Assembly (NCBI RefSeq): GCF_024323335.1
Contig: NC_066581.1
Span: forward strand, 445,619,816-445,683,815
From: Lathyrus oleraceus
Lineage: Eukaryota; Streptophyta; Magnoliopsida; Fabales; Fabaceae
Direction: 5' to 3'
Length of the DNA: 64,000 nt
Shown: positions 22,857 through 34,309 of the stretch, piece after piece
Layout: every line of letters starts with the position of its first letter
How positions within the stretch are numbered: the first letter of the stretch is position 1
Position numbers and translations under genes: made by a program
Notes under the pieces: generated by a model
The model's input: the letters and a program-made list of their open reading frames with translations, nothing else
Told to the model about the DNA's origin: nothing
Database searches by the model: none

Positions 22857-23951
22857 TGAAGGTGAGAAAAACAAGAAAGGGGGGGTTTGAATTGTTTGGA
22901 AAAATAAGCGCTTTTTCAAAATGAAAACCACACAATGATTTTATACTGGTTCGCTTATAACACAAAGCTACTCCAGTCCACCCGGCCAAGGTGATTTCGC
23001 CTTCAACAAGGACTTAATCCACTAATCTTGAAAGATTGATTACAAACAACGTCTAAGAGAAAGATCTCTTAGTCCTCTCAAGTATACAGACTACACAGAG
23101 TCACTTGAGGAAATAAACAAACAATAGATAAAAGATTTATGTAATCTAAAGTGCTTCTAAGAAAGCAAATATTACAAAAGTAAGAACAAAGTGATTCACG
23201 TTATAAGCAAAAGCTTCGTGAAGATTTAGAGAGCAAGAGTGTTTTCTTGAGCGTTGATGTTTCAGTATAATTTTTCCTTGTATGTGTTGTATGCTGAATG
23301 TTGATTTGCAGTCCTTTATATAGATAAGTGAGGTAGTGGTTGAAACTGATGAGTAATAAAATGAATTTACGCCATCACTTAAATAGCTTCTGCAGGATAA
23401 CTTTCTCTCCTTGAAATGACTACTTACCACATATAGTATCTTCTTTATTGAAATTGGAGATTAACGTCTCTTTTTGTATTAGGAAATCCATTTGCAAAGC
23501 TTTACTTGACTTTAACGTTACTCTTTCATAATTAGCAATTCCATAATCAGAGTCTTCGTGTATCTGAGAATCTTGGAGTCTTGCTTCTGATGTTGATCTC
23601 TTTTGGATTCTGATGGATTCTTCAGATAGCGCTGATAAGTTCTGGAGTTTAGAGATAGCGTTGATCAGAGTCAGAACTTCTAGAGCTTACTTCTTGTTCA
23701 GATGCTTCTGATACTTTGCTGTTTTGCTCAGAGTTAGACTTTCTTGAACGTGTTTCTACTTCAGATGCTTCTTATCTTCTGATAATTTGTATCTGATCTG
23801 GTTCTGTATCTGATGACATCATCATATTTCTTCCTTCTTTCTTTAGAACCCTGCACACTTAGAAACTTTTCGTTAGGGTGCCATTTTTGGTTTCATCCTT
23901 TGTTATCATCAAAATCAAGGAATCTGTTGTAGAACAATTTTTGTTCTTACA
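22857..23951 (-). mobile_element. SIRE 3' LTR
   Basis: 1095 bp, ends TGTAAGAACAAAAATTG and CTCACCTTCA on the element strand. Same length as the 5' LTR, with about ten substitutions between them. Confidence 0.95.
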
Positions 23952-23965
23952 ATCTCCCCCTTTTT
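23952..23965 (-). promoter_or_regulatory. SIRE polypurine tract
   Basis: AAAAAGGGGGAGAT on the element strand, directly upstream of the 3' LTR; primes plus-strand synthesis. Confidence 0.9.
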
Positions 23966-24375
23966 GATGATGACAAAACAATCTTAATTAGCAGATGAAA
24001 CATGAATAATATCAGATCAGATAGATAAGAGCTCCCCCTGAGATAGTGCTAGGGAGTTCAGAAGTTCTTACCAAAGCTTCTAAGTAAAGAGGTTTCTTGA
24101 TACCTTCTGCAATTTCTTAAGTCCAGGTTAGATAAATTTATTTTTAAGAAAAATATGTTGCAGAATGCTTAAGGTATTTATACAATATTTTCATCAGAGC
24201 TATTAATGACTTCTCCACCTTTTTCTCAGAATCAAAAAGACATAGCAAAAATAAGGAATTTAAGAGAAAAACATTGTATTCAGATAAAAGCACAAAGGCA
24301 ACAAGAACAGGAAAACATCAGAATCAGAAAAAGCAAACAAAAGAACAGGCAAGCAAAAAAAAATATCCTAAGTGC
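23966..24375 (-). other. SIRE 3' untranslated spacer
   Basis: About 410 bp between the end of the envelope-like ORF and the polypurine tract. No reading frame or repeat that I can support. Confidence 0.7.
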
Positions 24376-26802
24376 CTAGGGGTTCGGAGGCGGAGGCATT
24401 CTCTGAAGCAACATAGCCAGCATGTTCGGAATGCTGTCGTTGACAGTGTCTTGCTTATCCATTCTGGCACGGAGTTCATTCTGATCTTGCTTAAGTTCTT
24501 TCAGCGTCTGGAGAACCATAGGGATAACAGAAGAGGACTCCCCCAGAGTCAGAGCCTGCTGTGCTTCAGCAGCAGCTTGTGCTTCTGCATCCGCCAGAGC
24601 CTTAGCTTCAGCTTCCTTTATCCTTAGGATTTCAGCTTCCTTTGCTCTTTCTTCTTCCAGTCTTCTAGCTTCCTCTTCAGCTTCTCTTGCTAGTCTCTCT
24701 TCCTCTAGCCTTCTGGCTTCAGCTTCTCGTGCAAGTCTTTCCTGGAGTCTTGCCTCAGCATCTCTGATGTAGCCATTTCTGACTTGTTCAGAGATGTGCT
24801 TCAGTCTAAAAGCCTCAGAGGTCATCCAGCCAATGACTCTGTTCCAGTGTGTCCTTATAGAGTCAGGATCATCACTGACTTCAGAGTTAGTGGTCAGAGA
24901 CTTGACCTTTTGTACTGAAGCCCCTGCGACCAGCATGATGGCTTCCTCAAGGGTAGGTATAGAAAGGTTAAGTTCAGAGGTATGAGGTGGAGATGTTGGA
25001 GGGCTGAGATTTAGAGTTAGAGGTTCTGGTTCAGTTTCTGATTCAGGTTGAGGTTCAGATCTTTGGGGTGAAGCGTAAAGAGGGTTTAAGTCTAATGGTT
25101 CAGTTTCAGCTTCAGGTTCAGGTTCAACAAAGGTGTTTGGAGGGGTGATATCAGAGGTGTGGAGGTCAGAGGGTTGAGTTTTAGAAGGTTGGTCTTCAGA
25201 AGTAATGTTAGTTATTTGTTCTGGTGGAGGTGAAGTTGCTTCAGATTGTGTTTGTGTTGGTTGTTGTGAAGCAAGGTTCTGAGCCTGAATTTGGGCTAAG
25301 GTTGGGGAGTCAGGGTCAGAGTATTCTTGGTCAGAGGAGATTTGAAGGTATGGTGGTGATTCTGGTTCTGAAGATGATGAAGAGGAAGTGCTTTGGTTCA
25401 TTTGTTTAGGTTCAGAAGGAGGTATGAATGTATGGGCGATATTTAAAATTGGTGAAGGTTGTGAGGTTCTGGTTGTAGAAGGTGGGATTTCAGAGGTTGT
25501 ATAAATGGGTGGTGTTGGGAGAGGATTAGAGGAAGGAGTAGAGGAAACCATCAGAGGTTCAGAGGAAATAGGAGGAATAGACGTACCAGTAGAAATTTGC
25601 AGAGGAGCTGGAGATCTGCTTCCAGAAGATTCTCCAAGTCTTGCCTTCTTTGCCTGTGATGTTATTTTCTTCTCATAGAGACCTCTCTTGTACCTGACGA
25701 AGTCTTCTTCTGAATCTAGATAATCGTCGAGGCTGAAGTCAGAGATGTCAACACCTTCATCCAGCAGACGATTAAGATAGATAGCAACCGCATCTCTGGG
25801 TTCATTCTTGTAGAACCTAGCAAGACCATGAGGCAGCTTCCTCTGATCTTTCAAGGAATCCCAGGATGTGTCCAGCGTGGGTCTGACTTGAATCTTCTTT
25901 ATTATTCCCATACTCTTGAGATTTCTGGCATTCAAAGGCTTCCCAGTATCTATTGCCAGATCTAGCATCAGCTTGGCCTTCTCCAGATGATCTACCAGCC
26001 CATTCTCGATGAAAACATCAGATAACAATCTTCCCAGAGGGATGTAGGATCTGGGCTTCATGTTGTTTCTGGTCTCCCTGACAGAGTCTCTTAGGTATCT
26101 GAAGAGTAGTGCAGGAAGGCAGATCTTCACACCCTTGTGAATGCAATACAGAATGCACTTCTGATCTGCATTGATGTAATCAGAGGAGTTTGAGGCTGGG
26201 CGGTGGTGAATAGTTCCCAGAATGATCTTGAGCCACACTCTGAGGTTCTGATGCAGCTCTTTGTTCTTTGAAGGATTTCCTTCAGTGTTGGGTTTGAAGA
26301 TGGTTGGATTGATTACTTCAGCAACGCGCCTTGATCTAGGGTTGATGTTGTAAATCCTTTTTCCTCCATCTTTCTCCATGTTCAACAAAGAAGCAATTGA
26401 CTCTTCAGTAATTACTATCTTTACCCCCAAAACATAGGAGACGATGAAATGGTCATCAGCATCTGCAAATCTCCAGAACTCCTTGATGAGAAGTGGGTAA
26501 ACAGGGCCATAGAGCCTTTAGAAGTAGTTTCCCCAACCTTGTTGACGAAGTTCTTCAGTAAGATCAACTCCATTTCTTCTCAAGTTGTCAAAGTCCACCA
26601 GTGTTTCACATAACACATCCAATCCCTCAAAGGGAGTTGATAGGTAGATTTGAGGTAAACGATCAAGGATATGGGGTTCCTTGTATACTGGAGTAATGGA
26701 AACGCCTGTAACCATTGGAGTAGAAATGCTTGAAGTTTGGGAAGTGGTGGTGGATTCCATTTGTTGAGAGAAGTTAAAAACTTCTTATTGTTGAGCATCC
26801 AT
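24376..26802 (-). pseudogene. SIRE envelope-like ORF, interrupted
   Basis: A frame of about 795 codons (from the ATG at 26760) downstream of pol. It is where SIRE elements carry an 'envelope-like' protein of unproven function. The N-terminal ~280 residues are globular-looking (ALLFRYLRDSVRE region). The middle is very rich in Pro, Ser, Thr, Glu and Gln (about 24980-25620). The C-terminal part is a strong heptad-like coiled coil of Glu, Arg, Ala and Leu (about 24560-24780). I see no clear signal peptide, and no convincing transmembrane segment. Breaks: TAA at 26518-26520 in frame (downstream frame reopens at 26430), and an upstream in-frame ATG at 26802 stopped after five codons. Viral entry function is not supported by what I can see. 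Confidence 0.8.
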
Positions 26803-26909
26803 AGTTGAAGAAGAAGGAGATGAAGATGAGTAGTTGAGAGACGCTTTAGAGAGGGTTTAGGGTTTTAGAGTGAGTGAGAGTGATAAGTGTGTGAAAAGTG
26901 AGAAAAGTG

Positions 26910-26917
26910 TTTAAATA
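26910..26917 (-). promoter_or_regulatory. Promoter-like TATA box before envelope-like ORF
   Basis: TATTTAAA on the element strand, about 150 bp upstream of the ORF start, followed by CT-rich sequence with AAACCCTAAACCC (about 26860) and then the ATGs at 26802 and 26760. The layout looks like a plant core promoter and 5' leader. This is inference from sequence only. Confidence 0.4.
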
Positions 26918-27283
26918 CCCTAAGTTAAAACACATGCCAAACGACACACAATATTGCGTTAGCACAAAGCTCAAGTAAGCACGCTTGGGGGAGAAATGAT
27001 TAAGGCTAATTAATGAATGTCTAATCCCAACAATATGCACACTGCTCGAGGAGATCTTCAAACGTTTCCCTTTGATTTTCTTCTGGACAGTTGTCTAGAA
27101 GTTCTAGGGTTGGACGCTAAGTGCTCCACGTGTTGATGTATCTGATCTTCAGGAATACCAAAGGATTGGTTCCTGGAGATTTCTAACTCAGATATCTTCT
27201 TAACTTGGTAGAAGTATCTGAGTCAGAGGCAGAAACACATTTGTTTATGTCAGAGTCTCATTTTAAATTTTCAGAGCCACAAT
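26918..27283 (-). other. Spacer between SIRE pol and envelope-like ORF
   Basis: Non-coding region between the pol end and the promoter-like segment. It holds nothing else recognisable. Confidence 0.6.
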
Positions 27284-28150
27284 TCATTCAGGACAATTTT
27301 GAATGTTCAGATTTTTTAAGATAAAAAGAAATCTATCTTCAGCTAGAGGCTTAATAAAGATATCTGCCCATTGATGATCTGTATCAATGAACTTCAATGT
27401 TACTATCCCTTTCTGAACATAGTCTCTGATAAAATGATGTTTTATTTCAATGTGTTTAGCTCTGGAATATAGAATGGGATTCTTACTTAGACAAATGGCA
27501 GCAGTATTATCACAGAAGATAGGAATGTTACTCTCAAAAATTTGCAGATCTTCTAACTGATGCTTCATCCAGAGCATCTGAGTTGTGCACAGTGATGCTG
27601 AGATATATTCTGCTTCTGCAGTTGATAGAGCGATAGTTGACTGTCTTTTGCTAGCCCAGGAGATTAGATTGTTTCCCAGAAGCTGGCAATTTCCAGATGT
27701 GCTTTTTCGTTCTAGTCTATCTCCTGCATAATCTGCTTCACAGTAACCAGAAAGTCTATACTCTGATGTTTTCTTATACATCAGGCCCAGGTTAGGAGTT
27801 CCTTTCAGATACTTGAGAATTCTCTTAACTGCTGTTAAATGAGATTCTCTAGGATCTGATTGGAATCTGGCACAGAGACAGACACTAAAGAGAATATCAA
27901 GACGAGTAGCAGTCAGATAGAGAAGAGAGCCTATCATACCTCGATAGAGCTTCTGACAAACCTTTGCGCTTACTTCTTCTTTTTCAAGAATGCATGTTGG
28001 ATGCATTGGAGTTTTTGCAGAGTTACAGTCAGCCATGTCAAATTTCTTCAGAACATCTTTAATATATTTGCTTTGATGAACATATGTAACTTCTGAGGTT
28101 TGGTTAATTTGAATTCCCAGAAAGAACTTTAGTTCTTGCATTAAGCTCAT
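27284..28150 (-). pseudogene. pol: SIRE pol C-terminal part: RT thumb and RNase H
   Basis: Starts in the RT region at ELKFFLGIQI, goes through YRGMIGSLLYLTATRLDI and ILKYLKGTPNLGL, then RNase H with SGYCEADYAGD, TAEAEYISAS, FCDNTAAICLS and a final RAKHIEIKHHFIRD. The usual first catalytic Asp of the DAD motif reads Glu here (CEAD). The open frame is 288 codons. It follows a deletion: the RT palm that normally precedes this part, including the YVDD motif, is absent, and the upstream frame ends in a stop at the joint (about 28147). Confidence 0.9.
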
Positions 28151-29982
28151 TTCAAATTCTGCCTTGCGACTTGAGCAAAAGTTTCATTATAATCAATACC
28201 TTCTTGTTGACTATAACCTTGAGCTACCAGTCGAGCTTTGTTTCTGACGACTTCTCCTTTCTCATTCAGCTTGTTTCTGAATACCCATCTGGTTCCAATA
28301 ACGTGAGTGCCTCTGGGCTTTGGAACAAGATCCCAGACATCATTCTTTGTGAATTGATCTAATTCTTCTTGCATGGCTGAAACCCAGTCGTTGTCTTGAA
28401 GTGCTTCATCACAGGACATAGGCTCAATCAGAGACACTAGTCCCAGAGGAGTATCTTCAGAGGTCCTGAAGGTAGATCTGGTTCTGACAGGTTCGTCCTT
28501 GTTTCCCAGAATCAAATCTTCAGATACGTTGATACGACTTTTAACTTTCTTTGGGATTTCTGGGGATTTAATTTCTTCAGAGTTCTGAGTGACAGTTGCT
28601 TCTGGAGCTTTATCAGAACCTGCAAGGGTGATTTCTAAATCTGCAAAATCTTCAACTAGCTTTGACTTTTCAAGGTCAAGCTTATCATCAAATCTGACAT
28701 GAATTGATTCTTCCACAATTTTGGTTTCTGTGTTGTATACTCTGTAGCCTTTAGAGCGTTCTGAGTATCCTAACATAATACCTTTCTGTGCTTTGGAATC
28801 AAACTTGTTCAGATGTTCTTTAGTGTTTAAAATAAAGCAAGAACATCCAAAAGGATGAAAATATGAAATGTTTGGTTTTCTTCCTTTACACAGTTCATAG
28901 GGAGTCTTTTCCAGAATGGGTCTTATAGAGATTCTATTCTGAATGTAACACGCTGTATTTACAGCTTCTGCCCAAAAATGCTTTGCCATATTAGTTTCAT
29001 TGATCATGGTTCTGGCCATCTCTTGGAGTGTCCTATTCTTCCTCTCTACAACTCCATTTTGTTGTGGAGTTCTAGGGCAGGAGAAATCATGGGATATTCC
29101 ATTAGAGTCAAATAATTCTTCAAAATCTTTGTTTTCAAATTCTCCACCATGATCACTTCTGACTCTAACAATTTTAGCATCAAATTCTTTTTGCACTTTG
29201 GAGCAGAAACTGGTGAATACAGAGTGAGACTCACTCTTGTGCTTTAGGAATTTCACCCATGTCCAGCGACTGTAATCATCAACAATGACTAGTCCATACT
29301 TCTTTCCATTGACTGATGCTGTTTTCACAGGACCAAATAAGTCAATGTGAAGAAGTTCCAGAGGCTTAGAGGTAGAAACAACATTTTTCTTTTTAAAGGA
29401 AGTTTTTGAAAGTTTTCCTTTCTGACATGCTTCACACAGAGCATCTGAAGAAAACTTCAGTTTAGGTAGGCCTCTGACTAACTCGAGTTTAGTTAGCTGA
29501 GAAAGTTTCCTCATGCTAATATGGCCCAAGCGTCTATGCCATATCCATTGCTCTTTGTGAACAGACATCAGACATTTAACATTTTGTTCTTTTAAATCAG
29601 AAAGATTAATTTTATAAATGTTGTTTTTCCTCTTGCCTGTGAAAAGGACAGAGCCATTGTTCTGATTAATGGCTTTACATGTTTTTTGATTAAAGATTAC
29701 ATCATAACCGTTATCACTTAATTGACTTATGGATAACAGGTTATGCATTAATCCTTCTACATAAAGAACATCAGATATAGAGGGAAGAGTACCATTACCA
29801 ATAGTTCCGGAGCCTCTGATCCTTCCTTTCTGATCTTTTCCGAAGCCTACAAATCCAGCGTCTTTAAGTTCCAGACTTTCGAACATAGACTTTCTTCCCG
29901 TCATGTGTCGCGAGCATCCAGAGTCCAGGTACCATGACTGGTGTCTGAACTTTGCTGCATAGGATATCTGCAACATACACAA
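28147..29982 (-). pseudogene. pol: SIRE protease, integrase and RT N-terminus
   Basis: A 611-codon frame. Protease active site WYLDSGCSRHMTG (about 29895-29935), GAG-pre-integrase WHRRLGHISMRKL (about 29510-29550) with downstream CEACQKGK, integrase core HIDLFGPVK, VRSDHGGEF and QNGVVERKNR (about 29030-29360; D, D, E), a divergent linker, then the RT start (TRWVFRNKLNEKGEVVRNKARLVAQ without the palm). It stops eight codons past the deletion joint. The first frame codons overlap the preceding gag frame (29864-29982) in another phase, which indicates a frameshift near 29980. Confidence 0.92.
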
Positions 29983-31666
29983 TCTTATCTTTTGGTACCC
30001 AGAATCTCTTGGGTCCTTTCAGATTAGTTTTCCCAGAGTTTCTTATAACTTTGGGTTTTCTAGCATTTTTAAATTTTTGTTCTTGTGTGTGTGTGTAATG
30101 ATATGAAAAGGGAGATTTAAGTTGGTCACTGGTAGAAGTTTTATCTTCCTTAGGATCATACCTAATTCCCTTTTTATTGTTCTGACTGACTCCATAAATC
30201 ATGGATGCCATAATACTCCTACCTATTCCATTTTTCAGAAATTCTTGAAAGGCTTCTTCGTATTCAAAAATAATCTTATTTGAAGTTTGTGGTGCTTGAG
30301 ACAACGCTTCTTCTAATTCTAAGCTTTTTCTTTTTGCTCCATCTCTTTCTAGTGTTAAAGATCTGATCGTATCTTCTCGTGCTAGAATTGTCATCTCAAG
30401 TTCACTACATTCTTCAAATTTTGCTTTAAGACAGCCTTTAATGTTTTTAAACTTTTGTTTTAATTTCTGATATGAGCTAAGAGTTTCTGACAAACAAGAT
30501 TCTAGAACAGATCGAGAAAGTTCAGAAAATACCTCTTCAGATTCTTCATCTGAGCTACTCCTGGATGTGGTAGCCATAAGTGCCACATTGGCCTGTTCAT
30601 CAGAGTCAGATTCTGATGATCCAGATTCACTATCATCCCAGGTAGCCATCAGTCCTTTCTTTGTCCTGATGGTATTTTTCTTGAAGCTTTCTTTTCTAGA
30701 GTTGTCTTTCTTTAGCTTGGGGCATTCATTCCTGTAATGACCTGTTTCTTTACATTCATAACAGGTAATATCTTTGTTAGATTTACCTTTTGAAGTTGAT
30801 TCTGATCGATCCCCTCTGGGTCTTGGTATTCTGAAGTTGTTGTTCCTCTTTTTCCAGAGTTGCTTAACTCTTCTGGTTAGTAGGGACAATTCTTCTTCAT
30901 CATCAGAGTCTTCTGGTTCAGAGTTGTCAGCATCTTCAGTTTCTGCCTGGAGAGCTTTGGTTCTGTCAAGTTTGCGTCTTTCAGGTCTGGACTTTAATGC
31001 TACAGACTTGTTCCTTTTCTGAGGCTCATCTTCCTCTAGTTCTATCTCATGGCTTCTGAGAGAACTGACAAGTTCTTAAAGGCTAATATTGTTCAGATCC
31101 TTTGACAGCTTCAGAGCAGTAACCATAGGTCTCCATTTCTTTGGCAGACTTCTGACTATCTTTTTGACATGGTCTGCAGTTGTGTATCCTTTGTCTAGAA
31201 CCTTGAGACCTGCAATCAGAGTTTGGAATCTAGAGAACATTGCCTCTATGGCTTCATCATCCTCCATTTTGAAGGCTTCATATTTCTGGATAAGCGCCAG
31301 AGCCTTTGTCTCTTTGACTTGAGAGTTTCCTTCATGAGTCATCCTTAGAGAGTCAAGTATGTCTTTGGCTGTTTCTCTGTTGGTGATCTTTTCATACTCG
31401 TTGTAAGATATAGCATTTAGGAGTATGGTTCTGGCCTTGTGATGATTCTTGAAAACTCGTTTCTGATCATCTGACATCTTACTTCTGGGAACTTCAGCTC
31501 CATCCTCTGTGACAGGAGGTTTGTATCCATCTGTGACAATGTCCCAGAGTTCAGCATCATAGCCTAGAAAGAAACTTTCAATTCTATCTTTCCAGTAATC
31601 GAATTTCTCTCCATCAAAGACAGGAGGCTTAGCATTATAACTATCCTTTTCATTTGTGTGGGCCAT
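29864..31666 (-). pseudogene. gag: SIRE gag
   Basis: ATG at 31666 lies 63 bp after the PBS. The N-terminal capsid region (FDGEKFDYWKDRIESFF, then EAIEAMFSRFQTLIAGL) is of copia gag type. A CCHC zinc knuckle (CYECKETGHYRNEC) lies at about 30718-30760 after a basic arginine-rich stretch, and a coiled-coil-like segment follows. In-frame TAA at 31076-31078 cuts the protein after about 196 codons; the same frame then continues to 29864. Near its end the gag frame loses register with protease. Confidence 0.9.
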
Positions 31667-31729
31667 AGTTTTTCTCTTTCTGGATCTCTCTACACTGTTA
31701 AGTGTTTGATTAGAAAATCAATAACAGAG

Positions 31730-31746
31730 CCGGAGCTCTGATACCA
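31730..31746 (-). promoter_or_regulatory. SIRE primer-binding site (initiator tRNA-Met)
   Basis: TGGTATCAGAGCTCCGG on the element strand, two bases after the 5' LTR. Its first 12 bases match the usual plant copia complement of initiator methionine tRNA. Confidence 0.95.
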
Positions 31747-31748
31747 AT

Positions 31749-32843
31749 TGAAGGTGAGAAAAACAAGAAAGGGGGGGTTTGAATTGTTTGGAAAAATAAG
31801 CGCTTTTTCAAAATGAAAACCACACAATGATTTTATACTGGTTCGCTTATAACACAAAGCTACTCCAGTCCACCCGGCCAAGGTGATTTCGCCTTCAACA
31901 AGGACTTAATCCACTAATCTTGAAAGATTTATTACAAACAACATCTAAGAGAAAGATCTCTTAGTCCTCTCAAGTATACAGACTACACAGAGTCACTTGA
32001 GGAAATAAACAAACAATAGATAAAAGATTTATGTAATCTAAAGTGCTTCTAAGAAAGCAAATATTACAATAGTAAGAACAAAGTGATTCACGTTATAAGC
32101 AAAAGCTTCGTGAAGATTTAGAGAGCAAGAGTGTTTTCTTGAGCATTGATGTTTCAGTATAATTTTTCCTTGTATGTGTTGTATGTTGAATGTTGATTTG
32201 CAGTCCTTTATATAGATAAGTGAGGTAGTGGTTGAAACTGATGAGTAATAAAATGAATTTACGCCATCACTTAAATAGCTTCTGCAGGATAACTTTCTCT
32301 CCTTGAAATGACTACTTACCACATATAGTATCTTCTTTATTGAAATTGGAGATTAACGTCTCTTTTTGTATTAGGAAATCAATTTGCAAACCTTTACTTG
32401 ACTTTAACGTTACTCTTTCATAATTAGCAATTCCATAATCAGAGTCTTCGTGTATCTGAGAATCTTGAAGTCTTGCTTCTGATGTTGATCTCTTTTGGAT
32501 TCTGATGGATTCTTCAGATAGCGCTGATAAGTTCTGGAGTTTAGAGATAGCGTTGATCAGAGTCAGAACTTCTAGAGCTTACTTCTTGTTCAGATGCTTC
32601 CGATACTTTGCTGTTTTGCTCAGAGTTAGACTTTCTTGAACGTGTTTCTACTTCAGATGCTTCTTATCTTCTGATAATTTGTATCTGATCTGGTTCTGTA
32701 TCTGATGACATCATCATATTTCTTCCTTCTTTCTTTAGAACCCTGCACACTTAGAAACTTTTCGTTAGGGTGCCATTTTAGGTTTCATCCTTTGTTATCA
32801 TCAAAATCAAGGAATCTGTTGTAGAACAATTTTTGTTCTTACA
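31749..32843 (-). mobile_element. SIRE 5' LTR
   Basis: 1095 bp; same ends as the 3' LTR. On the plus strand it is followed by the TSD GTTAC (32844-32848). Confidence 0.95.
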
Positions 32844-32848
32844 GTTAC

Positions 32849-33977
32849 TGGCAGGACGGACAGTCTTCCTATTCACAGAGGGTCTTCGTTTAATTTGGGA
32901 AGACACGACATGTGCCTCTCCCTTCTTCTTCTTTGTAAAAGCCCTGTAACGCTTTGCAGAAGAGCCTTCATCTTTGGCCAGACGTCCTTCCCGAACTCCT
33001 TCCTCTAGCCTCATCCCCGTGTTCACCATTTCGGTGAAGCCCGAGGGAGCACTAGCTATCATCCTCTCGTAATAAAATGAACTCAATGTCTTCAGAAAGA
33101 GCTTGGTCATTTCCTTCTCTTTGAGTGGGGGCACAATCTGTACGACCAACTCACGCCACCTCTGGGCGTACTCCTTGAACGTTTCCTTCTCCTTCTGGGA
33201 CATATCCCTCAGCTGGTCCCTATCGGGAGCCATATCAATGTTGTACTTGTACTGCTTGACAAATGCTTCGCCAAGGTCATTGAAGGAGCGGACGTTCACA
33301 CTATCCAGACCCATATACCATTTGAGTGCGGCACCGGACAGGCTGTCTTGGAAATAGTGGATGAGGAGTTGATCATTGTCAGATTGTGTTGACATCTTGC
33401 GTGCGTACATCACAAGATGGCTGAGAGGGCAAGTGTTCCCCTTGTACTTTTCAAATTCAGGCACTTTGAACTTGATAGGATTCTTGACGTTGGGCACGAG
33501 GCACAACTCTGCAGCAGATTTACCGAAGAGGTCCTTCCCTCTTAGAGTCTTCAGTTCCTTCCGTAGCTCAAGGAATTGGTCATTCATAGCATCCATTTTC
33601 TCATAGACATCTGGGCCCTCAAATGGCTCAGAATGATAAATGGTATCGTCAACTCTCGGTAACGTGTGCACAATGGGAGGTGGCATAGCAAGGACCGGGC
33701 TAGATGCCGACATAGAAGCAAAGGTTGGAGCAAGACCCTTTGGCACATTATTCGGGGGCATCCCCCAGGAAAACCCGACTGGCATAACAGACAGAGCGAA
33801 ATGAGCAGTGGCGGCTGGAACAGTAGAGGAAGCTACCTCTGAGATGACGGTCCTCTGGGGAGGAGTTGCAGGCGTTGGAGAAGACTGGTTTTGGGCGGCC
33901 AGGAATGACTCCATCAGGGTAGGCAGCCTAGCCACTTCCTCCTTAAGTTCTCTGTTCTCTTGTTCAAGATGATCCAT
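32849..33977 (-). pseudogene. gag: Ogre-1 gag N-terminal part
   Basis: Starts at ATG 33977 with a short coiled coil (MDHLEQENRELKEEVARL), then a Pro/Ala/Ser-rich segment, HSEPFEGPDVYEKMDAMND, and the retrotransposon gag core (KFKVPEFEKYKGNTC, ALKWYMGLD, FVKQYKYNIDMAPDR, EYAQRWRELV), followed by a basic region. It is open to the SIRE insertion; gag continues at 22856. It retains glutamines lost as TAG in Tat-1, which gives a useful reference. Confidence 0.9.
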
Positions 33978-34309
33978 CAGCTTTGAAGAATTAGCCCTGG
34001 TGTTGTACCGGTGCGTCAGCTTATCTTAAAAATAAATGAAGAACACAGAGTTAGACCACTGATCATGAAGCCCTGAACAAAACCTGCTTATGCATATGAT
34101 GCATGCAATCCTTGTGCATATGATTTTATTTTTATTTTGAGGAACTTTTTAGAGATCTATCAGCAAATTTTTGAAAATATTAATCTTTTAAAACATATAA
34201 TGGAATATTCATATCAATAATATCTGGAAAAAAATTTACACCAAAGAAGTACAGTCTTGGTAACCAAATACAATACAAGAGAGAAGGAAAATGAACATCC
34301 TATGGAACC
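33978..34309 (-). other. Ogre-1 ORF1-gag spacer
   Basis: About 330 bp non-coding spacer; partly the same sequence as positions 90-332. Contains the run with AAGTACAGTCTTGGTAACC close to the ORF1 end. Confidence 0.7.

Larger units (their letters stand above)
22857..32843 (-). mobile_element. SIRE-type Ty1/copia retrotransposon
   Basis: A 9987-bp minus-strand element: 5' LTR 31749-32843, PBS 31730-31746, gag, protease, integrase, RT remnant, RNase H, envelope-like ORF, polypurine tract 23952-23965, 3' LTR 22857-23951. Perfect TSD GTTAC (22852-22856, 32844-32848). The LTRs are both 1095 bp and differ, by eye, at about ten substitutions and no indel, so insertion was recent. The envelope-like ORF downstream of pol and the Met-tRNA PBS place it in the SIRE (Maximus) lineage. 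It is coding-defective: stops, a frameshift, and loss of the RT core. Confidence 0.95.

Noticed and set aside
24376..26760. True viral envelope gene
   Set aside because: No signal peptide or convincing membrane segment seen; 'envelope-like' is only the conventional name for this SIRE position.
30080..30102. Microsatellite of interest
   Set aside because: A short GT run inside SIRE gag coding His/Thr; ordinary.
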